Translations under genes and position numbers: made by a program
The notes under the pieces: generated by a model
Seen by the model: only the letters and a program-made list of their open reading frames with translations
Database searches by the model: none
Told to the model about the DNA's origin: nothing
NCBI RefSeq assembly: GCF_026965535.1
Contig: NZ_CP114039.1
Coordinates: forward strand, 7,378,001-7,442,000
DNA: 64,000 nucleotides
Direction: 5' to 3'
Origin: Corallococcus sp. NCRR
Lineage (GTDB): Bacteria > Myxococcota > Myxococcia > Myxococcales > Myxococcaceae
Shown here: piece after piece, positions 18,985 to 28,393 of the stretch
Position numbering within the stretch: position 1 is the stretch's first letter
How the letters are laid out: the number at the start of each line of letters is the position of its first letter

Positions 18985-20397
18985 ATGCCTGAAGGTCTCT
19001 CGTGGTCCGAACTCGGCGTCGACTCCGCCCGCGTGCAGGTGGTGAACGAAGCCCCCTTCCCTCCTGGCCAACGCGACTTCGTCCTCTACTGGTGCATGGT
19101 GAACCATCGGTGGGAGGAGAACCACGCGCTGGACGCCGCCATCGCGCTGGGCAACCACCTGGGCCTGCCCGTCGTCGTCTACCAGGCCATCCGCCCGGAC
19201 TACCCCTACGCGTCGGAGCGGCTCCACGCGTGGGCGCTGGAGGGCATGGCGGACATGGCGAAGGGCTGCGCCGCGCGCGGCCTGCCGTACTGGCTGGAGC
19301 TGCCGCGCACGAAGAAGGAGCACAAGCCGCGGCTCGCGAGCCTGGGCAAGCGCGCGGCGGCCGTCGTGTCGGACCTGTTTCCCACGTACATCATCCCCGG
19401 CCACCTGCGAGGCGCGGCGAAGGCGCTGCGGGTGCCGCTCATCGCCGTGGACGCGTCCTGCGTGGTGCCCATGCAGCGCATCCCCGCGGCCCAGGTGGGC
19501 GCGTACGCGCTGCGCCCCAAGCTGCGCAAGCTGTGGCCGGAGTACCTGGAGCGCACGCTGCCCAAGCGCAAGCCGCGCGTGTCAGGCGCGAAGCTCCAGC
19601 CGGACTTCGAGCTGTCCGACGCCGTGAAGGCCCGCGCCGCGCTGGACACGTTCGCCCTGGATCATTCCGTGAAGCCGCTCTCCGAGCGCGGCGGACGCAA
19701 GGCGGGGCTCAAGGCCCTGGACGCGTTCCTCGACGAGCGGCTGGAGGGCTACGACACCGGCCGGAATGATCCGGGCCTGGGCCAGCAGTCCAACCTGTCG
19801 CCCTACTTCCACTGGGGCAACCTCTTCCCCGGCGAGGCGGCGCGCGCGGCCATCGCGGCGAAGGGCAAGGACCACCCCGCCGTGCAGTCCTTCGTGGAGG
19901 AGCTGCTCGTGCGCCGCGAGCTGGGCTTCAACTACTGCTTCCACACGCCCGGCCCGAAGCAACTGAGCACGGACTCCCTGCCCGCGTGGGCGCGCGAGAC
20001 CCTGTCGCGCCACCGGAAGGATCCACGCCCGCACCTCTATTCCTTCGAGGAGCTGGATCAGGGCCGCACGCAGGACGCGCTCTGGAACGCGTCCCAGCGC
20101 GAGCTGCGGGAGCGCGGGCGGATCCACAACTACCTGCGCATGCTCTGGGGGAAGAAGATCCTGGAGTGGAGCCCCACGCCGGAGGAGGCGCTGGCCCGCA
20201 TCGCGCGGCTCAACGACACCTACGCGGTGGACGGACGCGACCCGGCGAGCGTCTCCAACTTCATGTGGGTCCTGGGGCTGCACGACCGGCCCTTCCAGGA
20301 GCGCCCGGTGATTGGAAAGGTCCGGCCCATGAGCTCCCCGCGCACCGCGGAGAAGTTCGACCTGGACCCGTACCTGGAGCGCTGGGGGGCCCGGTAG
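18985..20397 (+). CDS. phr: Class II deoxyribodipyrimidine (CPD) photolyase
   Basis: This flavoenzyme uses light to split cyclobutane pyrimidine dimers in DNA. The ATG at 18985 gives 470 residues, a usual class II length. The N-terminal photolyase alpha/beta domain carries FVLYWCMVNHRWEENHAL, equivalent to the class II YWMxRDQR motif. The FAD-binding half has SNLSPYFHWGNL, RRELGFNYCFH, LRMLWGKKILEW and NFMWVLGLHDRPF. The open frame continues upstream to 18883, but that part has no match to the family and would overlap the divergent gene. No regulator is adjacent. Confidence 0.93.
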   Translation: MPEGLSWSELGVDSARVQVVNEAPFPPGQRDFVLYWCMVNHRWEENHALDAAIALGNHLGLPVVVYQAIRPDYPYASERLHAWALEGMADMAKGCAARGLPYWLELPRTKKEHKPRLASLGKRAAAVVSDLFPTYIIPGHLRGAAKALRVPLIAVDASCVVPMQRIPAAQVGAYALRPKLRKLWPEYLERTLPKRKPRVSGAKLQPDFELSDAVKARAALDTFALDHSVKPLSERGGRKAGLKALDAFLDERLEGYDTGRNDPGLGQQSNLSPYFHWGNLFPGEAARAAIAAKGKDHPAVQSFVEELLVRRELGFNYCFHTPGPKQLSTDSLPAWARETLSRHRKDPRPHLYSFEELDQGRTQDALWNASQRELRERGRIHNYLRMLWGKKILEWSPTPEEALARIARLNDTYAVDGRDPASVSNFMWVLGLHDRPFQERPVIGKVRPMSSPRTAEKFDLDPYLERWGAR

Positions 20398-20502
20398 GCA
20401 GCCGGTGGACATCCCCCTGAAGACGGCGGTTCACTTTCCGGCCCGGGCTCACTAAACCGGACGGACGCACCCGCTTTCGCGGAATGAACTCAGGAGTCAG
20501 CC

Positions 20503-20826
20503 ATGGGCACGATGAAGTTCGAGGTCCCCCACAACCTTCCGAAGGACGAGGTCAAGAAGCGCGTCGAGCAGCTCCTGCAGTACTGGGGCTCCAAGTACGG
20601 CGTGAAGTCCGACTGGCAGGGTGACGAGGGCGCGAAGCTCGTCGGCAAGGTGATGGGCATCAACCTGGACGCCAGCTTCGTCATCACGGACAAGGCCATC
20701 TCCGGCGAGGGCACCGACCCCGGCATGCTGCTGCGCAACCAGGCCAAGACGTACATCCAGAAGAAGTTCGGCTCGGTGCTGGATCCGTCCAAGAGCCTGG
20801 AGCAGGTGAAGGGCAACCTGGACTGA
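20503..20826 (+). CDS. Polyhydroxyalkanoic acid system (PHA_gran_rgn) family protein
   Basis: This 107-residue protein starts at ATG 20503 with AGGAG about ten bases upstream. The pattern FEVPHNLPKDEVKKRVEQLL, a central strand-rich stretch and a basic helical end (NQAKTYIQKKFG) fit the small family first linked to polyhydroxyalkanoate granules. In most genomes its true role is untested, and no PHA synthase is visible here. It stands alone between the photolyase gene and the convergent frz operon. Confidence 0.75.
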   Translation: MGTMKFEVPHNLPKDEVKKRVEQLLQYWGSKYGVKSDWQGDEGAKLVGKVMGINLDASFVITDKAISGEGTDPGMLLRNQAKTYIQKKFGSVLDPSKSLEQVKGNLD

Positions 20827-20835
20827 GGCCGTCGC

Positions 20836-20864
20836 GCCGGGCTGTGCCGCCTCTTCAGCCCGGC
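20836..20864. terminator. Bidirectional hairpin at the end of the frz operon
   Basis: A perfect 9-bp stem (GCCGGGCTG with CAGCCCGGC) with an 11-base loop lies between the convergent PHA-type gene and frzF; the right arm includes the frzF stop codon. There is no T-run. Its position suits termination of both transcripts. Confidence 0.6.
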
Positions 20865-22648
20865 TGCTCCTCCAGCGCGGCCAGCGCATAGCGGGCCGCG
20901 CGGGAGATGGCCTCCGCGGAGTCGAGCATCTCCGGGTAGTGCCCCGCCAACGGGCGCTGCGGGTACTTCAGCTGCGCGACGGCGTTGCGGTAGCTGCGCC
21001 GGGCCGCCTCGAAGTCCTGAGTGCGCTCCTGCACCTGGGCCAGCAGGTAGTGGCCAATGGCCAGCGTGGGCTCCAGGAACAGGGCCTTGGCCAGCTCGGA
21101 GCGCGCCTCCGCCAGGCTCCCCGCCTGCATCGCCGCCACCCCGCCAAAGACGCGCGCCTCCACGCACAGCGGCTCGCGCTGGAGCGCCTGACCGAAGGTG
21201 TCGCGCGCCTCGTCGATGCGGCCGGTGAGCGAGTACAGGTTGCCCAGCGTCAGGAGCGCGTCCAGGTCGGAGGGCTCGTCCACCAGCAGGCGCTTCACGC
21301 CGTCGATGGCGGCGGGGAAGTCCCCCTGCCCCATCTTCCGCACGGCCATGTTCAAGCGCTCCGCGGGCGGCAGCAGCTGGGGCCATGAGCCGCTGGGGCG
21401 CGCGGGCACCGCTTCGGCCTGAGGCCGGGACGCGGGCGGCTCCACGCGCACCGCCGCGAAGGAGCCGGTCGTCGCGGGCCGGCGCGGAGGCTCCCCGGGA
21501 CGGGGCGGCTCCAGCTTGATGGCGGGGAACTCGCCGGTGCGGGCCGGCTCCGGCCGGACGGCGGGGAACTCCCCGGTGCGGCGGCCCCCCAGCGCGCCCA
21601 GGGAGGGCATCTCCAGGGTGGGCCTGCGCGCGGGCGCATCCGCGGCCCTGGCATTCGCCGCGTCGGCCTGGCCCGCCGTGCGCAGCCGGGCCGCGGTCTC
21701 CGCGTTGGTCTGCATCCGCTGGCGCAGCTCCACGGCGAAGGACTCCGGGCTGCCCGGCCGGGGCTCCGCCGACATGGGCGCCAGCGGCGCCGGCGGACGG
21801 GGGCGCTCGCCCAGGGGGCGCCGGTACACGAACGCGCCGTCCACTTCGATCATCTCGAAGCGGTCATAGACCTTGAACAGGCTCTCCGAGTACCCCAGGA
21901 AGAGCAGCCCGCCCGGACGCAGCGCCGCGAGGAAGCGGTCCATCAGCCCGCGGATGGTGGGCAGGTCGAAGTAGATGATGACGTTGCGGCAGAGGATGAG
22001 ATCCAGCGACGCGGGCGCCACCTTGTCGAACACCGGCGCGGCCAGGTTCTGGCCATCGAAGCGGATGTACTCGCGCAGGATGGGCGACGCCTCGTAGCCG
22101 TCCTCCACGGGCCGGAAGAAGCGCTTGAGCCGCTCCGGTCCAATGGCCATGGCGCGGCGGGTGGAGAAGCGCCCCTGCCGCGCGGCCTCCACCGCGGCCA
22201 GGTTCAGGTCGGTGGCCCACAGGTCCACCTCCACCGCGAGCGCGCCCAGCTCCGCCAGCACCAGCGCCAGGCTGTAGGGCTCCTCACCGGTGGCGCAGCC
22301 CGCGGACCAGATGGACACCTTGCGCATCTCGCGCCGGGCCCGCGCGAGCAGCTCCGGCAGCACGCTCCCCTCCAGCGCGCGGAACTGCTTCGCGTCGCGG
22401 AAGAACTCCGTGTGCCCCACCGTCACCAGCGGCAGGAGCGCGCGCAGCTCCTCCTCGCCGCTCGCGCTCATCAGCTTCTGCAGGTACTTCTCCGGGTCGC
22501 TCAGCCCCAGCGCGGGCATGCGCGTGGACAGGGCGAGCCGCAGGCTGTGGTACCCATCCAGGGTGATCTTCAGCCCCGCGCGCTCCAAGAGGAGCGCGGA
22601 CAGCTGCTGGAGCACCTTGTTGCCCACGTTCAGCACGCGTCCACCCAT
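20855..22648 (-). CDS. frzF: FrzF: CheR-type methyltransferase with C-terminal TPR
   Basis: FrzF methylates glutamates of the FrzCD receptor using SAM, tuning Frz signalling. Of 597 residues, about the first 270 are the CheR domain: [15 protein letters not shown] (SAM-binding), [15 protein letters not shown] and [11 protein letters not shown] Pro/Ala-rich linker follows, and TPR-like helices from about residue 460 ([25 protein letters not shown], given here only as a guide to the repeat) probably mediate protein contacts. M. xanthus FrzF likewise has CheR plus TPR. The ATG at 22648 overlaps the end of frzG by 19 bases; the frame is open further upstream but only as an overlap with frzG. It is the last gene of the operon. 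Confidence 0.95.
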   Translation of the reverse strand: MGGRVLNVGNKVLQQLSALLLERAGLKITLDGYHSLRLALSTRMPALGLSDPEKYLQKLMSASGEEELRALLPLVTVGHTEFFRDAKQFRALEGSVLPELLARARREMRKVSIWSAGCATGEEPYSLALVLAELGALAVEVDLWATDLNLAAVEAARQGRFSTRRAMAIGPERLKRFFRPVEDGYEASPILREYIRFDGQNLAAPVFDKVAPASLDLILCRNVIIYFDLPTIRGLMDRFLAALRPGGLLFLGYSESLFKVYDRFEMIEVDGAFVYRRPLGERPRPPAPLAPMSAEPRPGSPESFAVELRQRMQTNAETAARLRTAGQADAANARAADAPARRPTLEMPSLGALGGRRTGEFPAVRPEPARTGEFPAIKLEPPRPGEPPRRPATTGSFAAVRVEPPASRPQAEAVPARPSGSWPQLLPPAERLNMAVRKMGQGDFPAAIDGVKRLLVDEPSDLDALLTLGNLYSLTGRIDEARDTFGQALQREPLCVEARVFGGVAAMQAGSLAEARSELAKALFLEPTLAIGHYLLAQVQERTQDFEAARRSYRNAVAQLKYPQRPLAGHYPEMLDSAEAISRAARYALAALEEQPG

Positions 22649-23658
22649 TGCACGAGCGTCGGAGCGATGACGTCCAGCGGCAGCACCTGCTGCGCCGCGC
22701 CCAGCAGCACGGCCTCGCGCGGCATGCCGTAGACGACGCACGTGGCCTCGTCCTGCGCGATGGTGCGCCCGCCCCGCTCGCGAATCTCCTTCAGCCCCCT
22801 GGCGCCGTCCCGGCCCATGCCCGTCAGAATGACGCCGATGCACCTCTTGCCGAAAGACTCCCCGGCCGAAGTGAGCAGCATGTCACACGAGGGCCGGAAG
22901 CCCCGCAGGGCAGGTCCCGTATCCAGTTCCAGACGGCCGTCCGGCTTCACCAGCAGATGTCCTCCCGAAGGGGCGATGTACACCGTGCCCGGCTCCATCC
23001 ACGCGTCATGCGTCGCCTCGACGACGCGAAGCGCCGTCTCCGTGGACAGCCAGTGCGCCAGGCCTTCCGTGAAGCCCTGGCTGATGTGTTGACAGTAGGC
23101 GATGGGCGCGGGGAAACCCCGCGGAATCATCCGCAGCACGGACGCGACGGCCTTCGGCCCGCCCAGCGAGGCAGCCAGCGCGACCAGGGGGAACGGCGCG
23201 GTGGGCCCCTCCTGCGCCGGCTGCTTCACCTTGGACGAGGTGTGCGGCGAGCGCACGCCCTTGACCTGCGCCAGCATCACCAGCTTGCGGTTCACCGCGT
23301 GCCAGAAGTCCGGCCCCGGCGTCATGGGCCGGTCCATCACGTCCAGCGCGCCCAGGGCCAGCGCCTGGAACGCCTGCTGGCCGGTGAGCACGCCCGGGTG
23401 CAGCGCGAGGATGGGCGTGGGGCGCAGGGCCATGATGCGCTCGATGGCGGCGAGCGCCTCCGAGGACGTCAGGTCCACCAGCAGCACGTCCGGGAAGTGG
23501 CGGCGCACCACCGCCTCCGCGCCCACGAAGTCCGCCTCCGGCGGGCCCACGGCGACCAGGGACTCGCCATCGAAGAGCCCGCGCACCAGCCCGCGCAGGC
23601 CCCGCCCCACCAGGAGGACCCGGAACGCCAGCCCCATCACCGCCGTGCCGCCGCCCAC
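22630..23658 (-). CDS. frzG: FrzG: CheB-type methylesterase with degenerate receiver
   Basis: FrzG removes methyl groups from FrzCD. The C-terminal esterase domain keeps the catalytic triad: Ser164 (AASLGGPKA), His191 (YCQHIS) and Asp284 (TGMGRDGA). The N-terminal receiver-like part is degenerate. Where CheB has a conserved acidic pair it reads VLLVGRG (residues 15-20); the strand Asp is present (Asp62, LLVDL), but the conserved Lys is Arg (DRP). Phosphorylation-controlled activity is therefore doubtful. I chose the GTG at 23658 because AGGAG lies six bases upstream; the ATG at 23637 has no such site. frzE ends 10 bases upstream. Confidence 0.95.
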   Translation of the reverse strand: MGGGTAVMGLAFRVLLVGRGLRGLVRGLFDGESLVAVGPPEADFVGAEAVVRRHFPDVLLVDLTSSEALAAIERIMALRPTPILALHPGVLTGQQAFQALALGALDVMDRPMTPGPDFWHAVNRKLVMLAQVKGVRSPHTSSKVKQPAQEGPTAPFPLVALAASLGGPKAVASVLRMIPRGFPAPIAYCQHISQGFTEGLAHWLSTETALRVVEATHDAWMEPGTVYIAPSGGHLLVKPDGRLELDTGPALRGFRPSCDMLLTSAGESFGKRCIGVILTGMGRDGARGLKEIRERGGRTIAQDEATCVVYGMPREAVLLGAAQQVLPLDVIAPTLVQWVDAC

Positions 23659-23668
23659 GAGAGGCTCC

Positions 23669-25996
23669 TCAGGTCAGCCGATCGATGGACTGCGCCAGGA
23701 TCTCCACCCCCAGCTCGCCCTTCACCAGGTACGCATCCGCGCCCGCATCCAGGCCGCGCCGCTTGTCCTCCGGCGACGCGAGCGACGACAGGATGATGAC
23801 CGGGATGCGCGCCACGGCGGGCGTGCCCTTCAGCCGCCGCGTGAGGGAGAAGCCGTCCAGCTTCGGCATCTGCACGTCCGTGAGGATGAGGTCGTACGTG
23901 TTCGACTGCACCTTCACGTACGCCTCCTCGCCGTCCTGGGCCTCCTCCACGGAGTGGCCCAGCGCCTTGACGAGCGCGCCCTCCGTCGCACGCGCGATGG
24001 GCGAGTCGTCCACCAGCAGCACGCGCAGCCGGCGGCTGGCGGGCGCCTGGGTGACGGGGCGGGCCATGCGGCGCACCTCCGTCATGATGTCCGGCACGTG
24101 CAGGAGCACCGCGATGCGCCCGTCCTCCAGCGCCGCCGTGCCCGCGATGAACGGCGCGCCCTTGAGGAACTCGCCGCCGCAGGGCTTCACCGCCACCTCG
24201 CGCTCGTCCACGAAGCCGTCCACCACCAGCGCGGCGTAGTCGTCGCCGTGGCGCACCACCACCGCGGGAGGCTTGTCGAAGCGGTTGCCGCCGTTGAGGC
24301 CCAACAGCGGCCCCAGCGCCACGAGCGCCGTGGGCTTGCCCCGGTGCCGCACGGCCAGCGTGCCGAAGACCTCCATGCGGTCATCCGGCTTGATGCGCAT
24401 GACGGCCACCACGTCCGCGGCGGGCATGCCGTAGACGTCGTCGCCCAGGCGCACCAGCAGCACCTTCATGAGGGCCAGCGACTGAGGCAGGCGCAGCGTG
24501 ATGGTGGTGCCGCGGCCCTGGCGGCTCTGCACGCCCACGGACCCGCCCAGCGTCTCCACCTTGCGCTTCACCACGTCCATGCCCACACCGCGGCCGGACA
24601 GTTCACTGACCTGCTCGCGCGTGGAGAAGCCGGGGCGGAAGATGAGCTCGATGGCCTCGCGCTCCGACAGCGCGGCGGCCTGCACCGGCGACAAGAGGCG
24701 CTTGTTGATGGCCACCTGCTTGAGCCGCTCGGTGTCCATGCCGCGGCCGTCGTCCTCCACCTCGATGTGGAGCATGTCGCCGTCCACGCGCACGCGGATG
24801 CGGATGCGCCCTTGCGCGGGCTTGCCCATCTGCTGGCGGAAGTCCGCCGACTCCAGGCCGTGGTCCACCGCGTTGCGCAGCAGGTGCACCAGCGCGTCGC
24901 GCACGTCGGCCAGCATGGACCGGTCCACGCCGATGTCGGCGTTCTCGATGATCAGGTCCACTTCCTTGTTCTGCGTCTTCGCGATGTCGCGCACCGCGCG
25001 AGGGAACGCGTCGAACACGGTGGACAGCGGCACCAGACGCGCCTCGGCCACGTGGTCCGCCAGCTGGGCCAGGTTGCCGTGCAGCGTGTTGATGCCGTCC
25101 CCGTTGCGGCGCACGAAGCGGAACGCGTCGTCGCGCAGCATGTGCAGGTCCGCCTCCGCGCGCTCCAGCTCCGCGCGGATGGTGTCCGGGACGTCCACCT
25201 CCTCGGAGATGCGCAGGAAGCGGTCGCCCAGGCGGCTGAAGCGCTCGAAGAGCTGCGCCGTCTCCCCGCTGCGAAGCCGGCCGCGCGCGCTCTCCACCAG
25301 CAGGTCACCGGCGAGCAGGCCCAGCGAGTCCAGCACCTCCACGTTCACGCGGATGCTGCGGTCCGCGATGGTGTTGCTCTTCGCGGCGCTGGGAGCTTCC
25401 TCCTCCTTCGCGGCCGGCGGATGCGGCGCGGCCACGGCGACGGGCTCCGCCACGCGGGGCGGGGCCTGCACGGACACCGGCGCCTGGGCCACCGGGGCCT
25501 GGGCCACGGGCGCGGCGGCAGGGGGGGCCACGGGCGCCTGCGCCGCGGGCTTGGGCGGCGGAGGCGGCGCGGAAGACGCGGGCCTGCGCACCGGGCCCAG
25601 GGCGGGCACGGGGTGGCCGGACACCTCCGACAGCGCCTTCACCATCTCCTCGGTGGCGGACGTGCCGGTGTGGGCCGCGTCCAGATCCTCGATGAGGTCC
25701 GACAGCACGTCGCAGGCACGGAGCATCACGTCCGTGGCCGTCTCGGTGGCCGTCTTGCCTTCGCGCTCGGCGCGCAGGACGTCCTCGGCGGCGTGCGCCA
25801 ACTGACCGATGGCGGCCAGGCCCAGCATGCGGGCCTCGCCCTTCATCGTGTGCAGTTCGCGCGCGACGTCCTCCGCGGCCTGCTCCGCGGTCTCCTTCTC
25901 CAGGTCGATGACTCCCAGTTGGATCTTCTGGAGTCGGTCGGCCGTGACCTCCTGGAACTTCTTCAGGAGGGATTTCTTGAGGGCCTCGGTGTCCAT
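23669..25996 (-). CDS. frzE: FrzE: CheA-CheY hybrid histidine kinase
   Basis: FrzE is the cytoplasmic kinase of the Frz pathway, controlling cell reversal. In its 775 residues: an Hpt domain with phospho-His49 (RELHTMKGEA), a Pro/Ala-rich linker (about 130-210), a dimerisation and HATPase core (N box HLLRNAVDHGLE, G1 VEDDGRGMD, F box FRPGFSTR, G2 SGRGVGMDVV), a CheW-like domain and a C-terminal CheY-like receiver (LLVDDSP, phospho-Asp707 in LTDVQMP). His49 matches the described M. xanthus site; Asp707 corresponds to Asp709 there. The receiver is thought to restrain or compete for phosphate with FrzZ. The gene is 62 bases after frzCD and 10 before frzG. Confidence 0.97.
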   Translation of the reverse strand: MDTEALKKSLLKKFQEVTADRLQKIQLGVIDLEKETAEQAAEDVARELHTMKGEARMLGLAAIGQLAHAAEDVLRAEREGKTATETATDVMLRACDVLSDLIEDLDAAHTGTSATEEMVKALSEVSGHPVPALGPVRRPASSAPPPPPKPAAQAPVAPPAAAPVAQAPVAQAPVSVQAPPRVAEPVAVAAPHPPAAKEEEAPSAAKSNTIADRSIRVNVEVLDSLGLLAGDLLVESARGRLRSGETAQLFERFSRLGDRFLRISEEVDVPDTIRAELERAEADLHMLRDDAFRFVRRNGDGINTLHGNLAQLADHVAEARLVPLSTVFDAFPRAVRDIAKTQNKEVDLIIENADIGVDRSMLADVRDALVHLLRNAVDHGLESADFRQQMGKPAQGRIRIRVRVDGDMLHIEVEDDGRGMDTERLKQVAINKRLLSPVQAAALSEREAIELIFRPGFSTREQVSELSGRGVGMDVVKRKVETLGGSVGVQSRQGRGTTITLRLPQSLALMKVLLVRLGDDVYGMPAADVVAVMRIKPDDRMEVFGTLAVRHRGKPTALVALGPLLGLNGGNRFDKPPAVVVRHGDDYAALVVDGFVDEREVAVKPCGGEFLKGAPFIAGTAALEDGRIAVLLHVPDIMTEVRRMARPVTQAPASRRLRVLLVDDSPIARATEGALVKALGHSVEEAQDGEEAYVKVQSNTYDLILTDVQMPKLDGFSLTRRLKGTPAVARIPVIILSSLASPEDKRRGLDAGADAYLVKGELGVEILAQSIDRLT

Positions 25997-26058
25997 GGGT
26001 CGCGGGCGTCAGGGCGTTATGCACGCCCCTCGACCCATTTCTCCCCTCAGGAGAACGC

Positions 26059-27318
26059 CTAGTCGGCCTTGAACCGCTTGATGAGCTCCGCGAGCCGGCC
26101 CGCAAGCTGGGTGAGCTCGGCGGCCGCCCCGGTGGCCTGCTTGGACGCCTGCGTCGTCTGGCGCGTCACGTCCTCGATCTCCGCCATGGACGCCACCACC
26201 TGCTCGGTGGCCGTGCGCTGCTGCTGGGTCGCCAGGTTGATGACCCGGGCCGCGTCGCTCGTCTCCTGCACGCCGGCGAGGATGCCCTCCACCGCCTGCG
26301 CCGCCACCGCGCCCAGCTTCTCGCCGGACTCCGTGGCGTGCTTGGACGCGTCCGCGGCGCCCGCGGCGGCCTGAGTGGCCTCGCGGATCTCGGTGATCAG
26401 GTTCTTGATCTCCTTGGTGGACTCCAGGACGTTCTCCGCCAGGCGGCGCATCTCCGCCGCGACGATGGAGAAGCCCTTGCCCGCCTCACCCGCGCGGCTG
26501 CCTTCCAGCGCCGCGTTGAGCGCCAGGAGGTCGGAGCGGTCCGCGATCTCGTCAATCACCTCCACCACCGTGCCAATGCGCTCCACGCGCTTGGACAGCT
26601 TGGAGATGGAGTCCGCCACCGCGACGCCGTCGCTGCGGATCTGCTGCATGGCCTGGATGAACTCGCCAATGGCGCCACGGCCCGCGCGGGCCGCGCCCAG
26701 CGTCTCCTCCGCCACGCGCGCCACGCTGCCCGCGTTCTCCGCGATCTGCGCGGAGGCGTGCTTCAGCTCCTCCATGGTCGCGGTCGTCTCGTGGATGGCC
26801 GCGGCCTGCTCGGTGGAGGACGTCTCGTGCTGCGTGGACGCCGCCAGCACCTGGTTGGCGGAGGACGACAGCCGCAGCGCGGCCTCGTTGATCTCCCGCA
26901 CGAAGATGCGCAGCGTCTCGATGACCTTGCCGAAGCCCTCCAGCAGGGGCCCGAGCTGGGGGTCTTCCGTGGACGTGTTCCAGCGCGACAGGTCGCCTTC
27001 ACGCACCAGGATGATGAGCGAGTCGAGCGCCTGATCAATCTCCTGGGCCGCCACCTGCTTGCGGTGCTCCGCGGAGGAGAACTGCTCCAGCACCTGGTTG
27101 AGCAGGTGGCCAAAGCCGCTGGCATCCGCCTGCACGCGGTCCTGCGGGACGCGCGCGTTCAGGTTGCCGGCCAGCACCGCCATCAGCGTGTCGGTGAAGG
27201 GCTTGAGCGGATCCGCCACCGTGTTGGCGATGACGGACTCCGCGCCGGCCTTCACGCCCGGGGACTTCCTCGCGCCGCGGGACTTCGCGGGCTTCTCGTT
27301 GGGGCTCTCCAGGGACAT
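26059..27318 (-). CDS. frzCD: FrzCD: cytoplasmic methyl-accepting chemoreceptor
   Basis: This 419-residue receptor has no transmembrane segment, as known for FrzCD, which clusters in the cytoplasm and on the nucleoid. Residues 1-130 form the N-terminal regulatory region, starting with a basic, Pro-rich tail (KPAKSRGARKSPG). The rest is the MCP signalling coiled coil, with the conserved hairpin tip ADRSDLLALNAALEGSRAGE followed by GKGFSIVAAEMRRLAENV. FrzA and FrzE bind at this tip. Ala/Glu/Gln-rich helices on both sides hold the methylation region; I have not assigned individual sites. The frzB stop is five bases upstream, with AAGGAAGG preceding the ATG. Confidence 0.97.
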   Translation of the reverse strand: MSLESPNEKPAKSRGARKSPGVKAGAESVIANTVADPLKPFTDTLMAVLAGNLNARVPQDRVQADASGFGHLLNQVLEQFSSAEHRKQVAAQEIDQALDSLIILVREGDLSRWNTSTEDPQLGPLLEGFGKVIETLRIFVREINEAALRLSSSANQVLAASTQHETSSTEQAAAIHETTATMEELKHASAQIAENAGSVARVAEETLGAARAGRGAIGEFIQAMQQIRSDGVAVADSISKLSKRVERIGTVVEVIDEIADRSDLLALNAALEGSRAGEAGKGFSIVAAEMRRLAENVLESTKEIKNLITEIREATQAAAGAADASKHATESGEKLGAVAAQAVEGILAGVQETSDAARVINLATQQQRTATEQVVASMAEIEDVTRQTTQASKQATGAAAELTQLAGRLAELIKRFKAD

Positions 27319-27323
27319 GTGTG

Positions 27324-27734
27324 TCAGTGCCTTCCTTGCGTCTTCAAGGTTTCCGCCAAATCAATGAGCAACACGGGACGGCCCGCCTGTTCATCCACGC
27401 CCAGGCAGACGCCCACCGCATACGAAGCCGCCGCGGCGGCGGCCGGCATGCGGCGCAGCCCGGCGAGCGGGATGGAGCGCACCCCGTTGACGGCGTCCAC
27501 CTTCAGGTGGCCCTCGCCCTCGGGGGTGTCGAACACGAGCGCCCGGTGCCCCTTGTGGGGCAGCCCCAGGTCGCGCACGGTCAGGTCGTCCGGGAGCGCC
27601 CGGTCGATCCTCAGCACGGACGACGCGTCCGTGCCGTACTCCGAATCACCGATCTGGAAGAAGAGGACGTCCACCTCTCCCACGGCCCGTTCCTGCTCGG
27701 GGGCTTCCTCATCCAGCAGGACGTTGCCGCTCAT
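27324..27734 (-). CDS. frzB: FrzB: divergent CheW-like protein
   Basis: This 136-residue protein has a reduced CheW fold: VDVLFFQIGDSEYGTDASSVLRID near the start and VCLGVDEQAGRPVLLIDL at the end. FrzB of M. xanthus is an incomplete CheW that does not fully replace FrzA and is needed for only some Frz functions. The ATG overlaps the frzA stop (ATGA), and frzCD begins five bases downstream. The first 20 residues are acidic. Assignment rests on gene order as well as sequence. Confidence 0.9.
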   Translation of the reverse strand: MSGNVLLDEEAPEQERAVGEVDVLFFQIGDSEYGTDASSVLRIDRALPDDLTVRDLGLPHKGHRALVFDTPEGEGHLKVDAVNGVRSIPLAGLRRMPAAAAAASYAVGVCLGVDEQAGRPVLLIDLAETLKTQGRH

Positions 27735-28213
27735 CGCACCACCGCGCGCTGACGGGCCGTCTGCAGCAGCTTGGAGAAGTTGAGCAGGTTGAGGCCATCC
27801 GTCGGCCCCGAGCCCTGCACCACGCCCAGGAGGTGCTCCGCGGCCTGATCACCGCCCAGGGGCGGCGGCAGGATCTCCGCCACGGGGACGCGGCGCAGGC
27901 CGAGCACGGTGTCCGCCACCACGCCGGACACGTAGCTGCCGCTGACGCCCACGAAGATGCGGGTGCGCGGACCGATGCGCGCCTCGCCCTTGCTGAGGAA
28001 GCGCAGCAGGTCCACCACCGGCAGCACCTGACCGCGGTGGCCGGTGACGCCCAGGATGAAGGACGGCGTGCGCGGCAGCGGCGTGAGCAGCCCGGCGCGC
28101 AGCACCTCGAGCACGTTCTCACTGGGGACGCCGAAGCGCAGCTCGCCCACGCGGAAGCAGAAGAATTCCTGCTCCGGCCGGGCCTGGGCGGCCACCGTAC
28201 GGTCTGGCGCCAT
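27731..28213 (-). CDS. frzA: FrzA: CheW-type coupling protein
   Basis: FrzA links the receptor FrzCD to the kinase FrzE. It has 160 residues, the same as I recall for M. xanthus FrzA. The CheW fold is clear: FFCFRVGELRFGVPSENVLEVLR, then ILGVTGHRGQVLPVVDL, then IFVGVSGSYVSGVVADTVLG. It is the first gene of the operon. The ATG at 28213 starts at MAPDRTV; the frame is open far upstream but that part runs through the frzZ promoter and coding region and is not real. It is divergent from frzZ. Confidence 0.97.
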   Translation of the reverse strand: MAPDRTVAAQARPEQEFFCFRVGELRFGVPSENVLEVLRAGLLTPLPRTPSFILGVTGHRGQVLPVVDLLRFLSKGEARIGPRTRIFVGVSGSYVSGVVADTVLGLRRVPVAEILPPPLGGDQAAEHLLGVVQGSGPTDGLNLLNFSKLLQTARQRAVVR

Positions 28214-28393
28214 GCGCAAGGCGCGTTGGAGGGGGGAGGAGTTCGGGGTCAAGGCAGTGAAGTATCCGGGACCGGGATAAAGAGGGTCAAGGGTCCATCG
28301 TCCAATGGCGGACCGGCCGCCTGCTCTCCGTTTCGATGGTCCATCGTGACCCAAAGGTGTAGGGTTGTGCGCTGGCAGCCCCTGAGGAGGACG
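28214..28393. promoter_or_regulatory. Divergent frzA/frzZ control region with repeats
   Basis: These 180 bases must contain the promoters of the frz operon and frzZ. GGTCCATCGT occurs twice in direct orientation (28292-28301 and 28338-28347, 46 bases apart). The second copy lies within the perfect palindrome CGATGGTCCATCG (28334-28346). The first copy overlaps the looser palindrome CCAT-N6-ATGG. I cannot assign -35/-10 boxes with confidence. The frzZ ribosome site GAGGAGG ends three bases before its ATG. Confidence 0.5.

Noticed and set aside
23102-26062. Long + strand frame opposite frzE and frzG
   Set aside because: It lies antisense to well-supported frz genes and has the same Arg/His-rich shadow composition.
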